A DNA stretch of 46,989 nt from Mycobacterium sp. Lineage in GTDB: Bacteria > Actinomycetota > Actinomycetes > Mycobacteriales > Mycobacteriaceae. Location: positions 1 through 46,989 of the forward strand of contig JAOPVX010000217.1 in the NCBI GenBank assembly GCA_025965975.1. The letters are read 5' to 3'. Position numbers and translations under genes: made by a program. Positions 44,612 to 46,989 of this stretch are shown piece by piece. Position 1 is the first letter of the stretch, and each line of letters starts with the position of its first letter. The notes under the pieces are model-generated. The model was not told where the DNA came from, ran no database searches, and worked only from the letters and a program-made list of their open reading frames with translations.

Positions 44612-46123
44612 TCATGCGACGGCGGGCGCCGCTTCGGGTTGCTGAGTCATGGAGGGCGTTGTTTGCCGTGCCCGCGCGGGCAGCAGGCCGGCGACGACGA
44701 CCGCGGCACCCAAGGCGATGGCAGCACAGACCAGCGCGCCGATCTGAAGGCCGTGGAGGAAGGCGTAATTGACGGCGTCGCGGACGTCGGCGATCCGTTC
44801 CGCCGGGAGTTGCCCGATGACCTTGTACGCCGCGGCGGTTGAGCGTTCCATCGTGGAGCGGACATCGACCGGTAACGCCGCCACCGCCCAAGCCGAGCCG
44901 ATGCCACCGGAGTACACGGATGCGAAGACGCTACCGACGATCGCCATGCCGAGCGTGCCGCCCAGTTCTCGGGTGGTGTCGTTGACGGCCGAGCCGACCC
45001 CGGCCTTGTCCGCGCTCAGCGATCCCATGATCGACTCGGTGGCCGGCGCTGTGGTCAGCCCGAGGCCGCCGCCAAGCAGCACCATCTGCATCGCGATCTG
45101 GATATAGGGCGTGGCCGCGTCGACGTTGGACGCCCATCCCAGCCCCGCGGCGAAGATGGCTAGCCCCGCCGCGACGACCGCCGTGGTGCCGACTCTTTCG
45201 ACCATTCGCGGCCCGAGGACGCTGGCGACCGCGATCGAGACGGCGGCCGGCAGCAGCCGCACCCCCGGTCTCGAATGCGCTGTAGCTCTTGATGAATTGG
45301 AAGTACTGGGTGATGACGAAGATGAAGCCGAACAGGGTGAGGAACCCCGCGGTGACCGCCAGGCTGCCGCCGGAGAACCGCCGATTGGCGAACACGGACA
45401 CATCGAGCATCGGTGCGCGTTGACGCACCCGGCGTCGACTTCGGGCGTGTGGCGGGTGATGATAATCGGCTTGCCGTCGGGCAGCGTGGCGACCGCGGTG
45501 CCCAGAATGGCCAACGCGCCGCTCCCACACCGCGATGCCGGCGAGAACCACGACCGCCACGCCGAAACCGGCCGCGGTACGCGCGCTGCTCCACCCCCAG
45601 TTGGGGGCTTCGATGACGGTATACACGAGGGCGGTCACGCCGATCGAGGACAGCATCAAACCGCCGATGTGATCGGTCCGGCGGCGACGCCGACGCCAGT
45701 CATGGCCGCCCACACCCCGATCGCGTTGGCCCGCGGAACCGGGTCGGTGAAGATGTTGGTGATCAGCGCCAGCGTGGTCGGGAAGATCACCGCAGCGCCA
45801 ACACCCATCGCGGCGCGCGCCGCGATCAGGGCGTCCGCCGAGGGCACCTGCCCCGCAACGGCGGAGGTGATGGCAAAGAAGGCGAGCCCGCCGGCCAACC
45901 AGCCCCGTCGGCCGTAACGGTCACTCAGGCTGCCAGCCGACAGCAGCAGGCCGGCGATGACGAGGGTGTAGGCGTCGACGATCCACTCCAGCTGCGCGGT
46001 ATCGGCGTCGAGTTCGCGCGACAGCGTGGGCAGGGCGACGTTGACGATGGTGGCGTCGACGCGGATCACGAAGACGCTCAGGCAGATCACGACGAGCGCG
46101 GCGATCCGGTGATCGCGGAACAC
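44612..46123 (-). pseudogene. Broken MFS drug/proton antiporter (DHA2 type)
   Basis: Three pieces in three frames add up to one EmrB/QacA-type transporter. The N-terminal piece (46123-45656, GTG start) carries helices 1-4 and LSDRYGRRG, and stops right at motif C (GVGVAAGPITSAV). The middle piece (about 45670-45268) resumes at GGLMLSSIGV with roughly 50 residues missing. The C-terminal piece (45265-44612) continues VRLLPAAVS after an extra G in a G-run (45262-45266). An 87-bp foreign-looking insert sits at about 45421-45520. Not functional as it stands unless the sequence contains errors. Confidence 0.82.
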
Positions 46124-46126
46124 AGG

Positions 46127-46224
46127 GTGACGAGGGTAAATAGCACGAACAGGAATCTAAACCCATAAGACAATTAAATCAAGTTTATAGTTGAGAAACT
46201 CGTCGACATGTTATAGTCGCTGGT
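46127..46224. promoter_or_regulatory. Divergent MFS/HxlR promoter region
   Basis: An AT-rich 98-bp spacer between the broken transporter and the broken regulator. TTATAGT occurs at 46185-46191 and 46211-46217; the second copy, as TATAGT, would place the start at the regulator GTG (leaderless). AGTTT...AAACT near 46183-46200 is a short inverted pair that could be an HxlR-type operator. Confidence 0.45.
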
Positions 46225-46439
46225 GTGCCCGCTCGGAGGAACTACCACCAGAACTGCCCGATCGCCCGGGGGCTCGACGTGCTTGGTGAGCGCTGGACGC
46301 TGCTGATTCTGCGCGAGCTGCTCGGTGGTGCACGTCGCTACGGCGACCTGCGCGCCGAGCTACCAGGGATCGCCACCAACCTGCTAGCCGAGGGCTTCGC
46401 GAACTGGAGGAGGCCGGCTTCGTCGACCGCCCGCGGTGA
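46225..46439 (+). pseudogene. Frameshifted HxlR-type winged-helix regulator
   Basis: The frame from GTG 46225 reads NYHQNCPIARGLDVLGERWT then LLILRELLGGARRYGDLRAE and LPGIATNLLAE, the HxlR core with its N-terminal cysteine. After LLAE the expected RELEEAGFVDR continues in the next frame from 46398 and ends in TGA at 46437. One base appears lost near 46394. It would have controlled the divergent MFS gene. Confidence 0.75.
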
Positions 46440-46465
46440 CCGTGACCGCGACCGCGGCGCTTCTG

Positions 46466-46681
46466 ATGACCGCCCGTCTGGGCCCGACCGCGGCGGAACG
46501 CAAGTCGGCGCTGCGCCAGGTGAAATTCGACGGCGACCTAGAGGCCGTTGTGCCCGTCGATAAGAGCGGTCGCGTGCGCCTGGTCGGCTCGGTTCCCGTA
46601 TTGCATCCGGAGGCCCAGACCGTCTACGAGAAGCTCGAGGGTTGGCGCAGTCAGCAACTGTGTCGCAAACTTGGATCATGA
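46466..46681 (+). pseudogene. N-terminal fragment of a tyrosine recombinase
   Basis: A 71-codon frame ends RLVGSVPVLHPEAQTVYEKL followed by EGWRSQQLCRKLGS and a stop. LHPE-Q--E-ML-GWR-QQL-RNL is the opening of a family of actinobacterial site-specific integrases, just before the core-binding domain. Everything after it is lost. The assignment rests on this motif alone. Confidence 0.42.
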
Positions 46682-46989
46682 CACGATCGCGGGGCGCTGC
46701 TTGATTTGCTCGCCGCGATGAGACGATGCCACGACAGACCAGCAACGAACTCGCCTGCCCATGTGAGCTCTCGAACTCGCCATGCCTGCACCTAACACCG
46801 AGTCAGACTCAGCCGTGTTCACTTCCACCCCGGACGGGTCGAATGCCCGTACCACCCTTCGAATACGGCGGATTCGAATATGGAGGGTTAACGGTATCCG
46901 ATGCGTGTCGCGCCGTTTCTCCGGTGCGCCGCATACCGGCGGGCGATGCGTCTTGAGTTGGCTTTCTTCGATGCGGCACTCCACTCCGG
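46682..46989. other. Terminal stretch without a supported gene
   Basis: No frame with recognisable motifs. TTCGAATACGGCGGA is followed directly by TTCGAATATGGAGGG (46857-46886), a degenerate 15-bp tandem repeat (FEYGG twice if read on the plus strand). Confidence 0.5.

Noticed and set aside
46726-46956. 76-residue plus-strand frame ending in FEYGGFEYGG
   Set aside because: The repeat is eye-catching but the rest has no motif or ribosome site, and the frame is short enough to be chance in decayed DNA.

Overview
The window is high-GC actinobacterial DNA from a mycobacterium, most likely a rapid grower (Mycolicibacterium type). WhiB proteins, AdnAB, UvrD2, a mycoredoxin and an MmpS-like protein all point there. 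From 1 to about 36.9 kb the gene order follows, from memory, M. tuberculosis Rv3219 to Rv3193c, read in the reverse direction. No database search was possible, so names rest on recognised motifs and this gene order.

Layout. 1-4.9 kb: whiB1 (cut by the window edge), a diacylglycerol-kinase-like gene, a membrane protein, the operon gpm2-like phosphatase / entC / GNAT acetyltransferase, and a ParA-like ATPase. 4.9-7.4 kb: a small accessory insertion in otherwise conserved order, holding an SDR, a metallo-beta-lactamase-fold hydrolase and a MerR regulator with a perfect 20-bp palindrome in front of it. Short direct repeats lie at both of its ends and inside it. 7.4-17.5 kb: PQQ-like membrane protein, rhlE, ferritin-like protein, MmpS-like protein, TB9.4 homologue, TetR regulator, DUF3152 zinc-protease-like protein, moeZ, a kinase-fold protein, an alkyltransferase-like protein and lipV. 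17.6-29 kb: the adnA-adnB resection machine, DoxX-like protein, potassium channel, nudC, mycoredoxin and uvrD2, a run rich in DNA repair and redox functions. 29-36.9 kb: the whiB7 resistance regulator behind a leader with an alanine-rich upstream ORF and an attenuator, then an ABC1-kinase gene, a DUF2342 protein, a PDZ-Lon protease and a giant UPF0182 membrane protein.

At 37.0 kb lies initiator tRNA-Met. A truncated tyrosine integrase abuts its 3' end and reads into it in antisense. From here to the window end the content is accessory and partly decayed: TetR/SDR pair, acyltransferase, a coiled-coil gene remnant, a tightly packed minus-strand operon (MFS, hydrolase, small ORF, unknown protein, methyltransferase, small protein) whose MFS gene is broken, a broken HxlR-type regulator and a second integrase fragment. 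I read 37-47 kb as an old tRNA-targeted island.

The most interesting signals are the whiB7 leader, where two mutually exclusive hairpins can be drawn beside a poly-alanine leader peptide, the MerR-controlled insertion, and the tRNA-linked island with its start-less coiled-coil reading frame.
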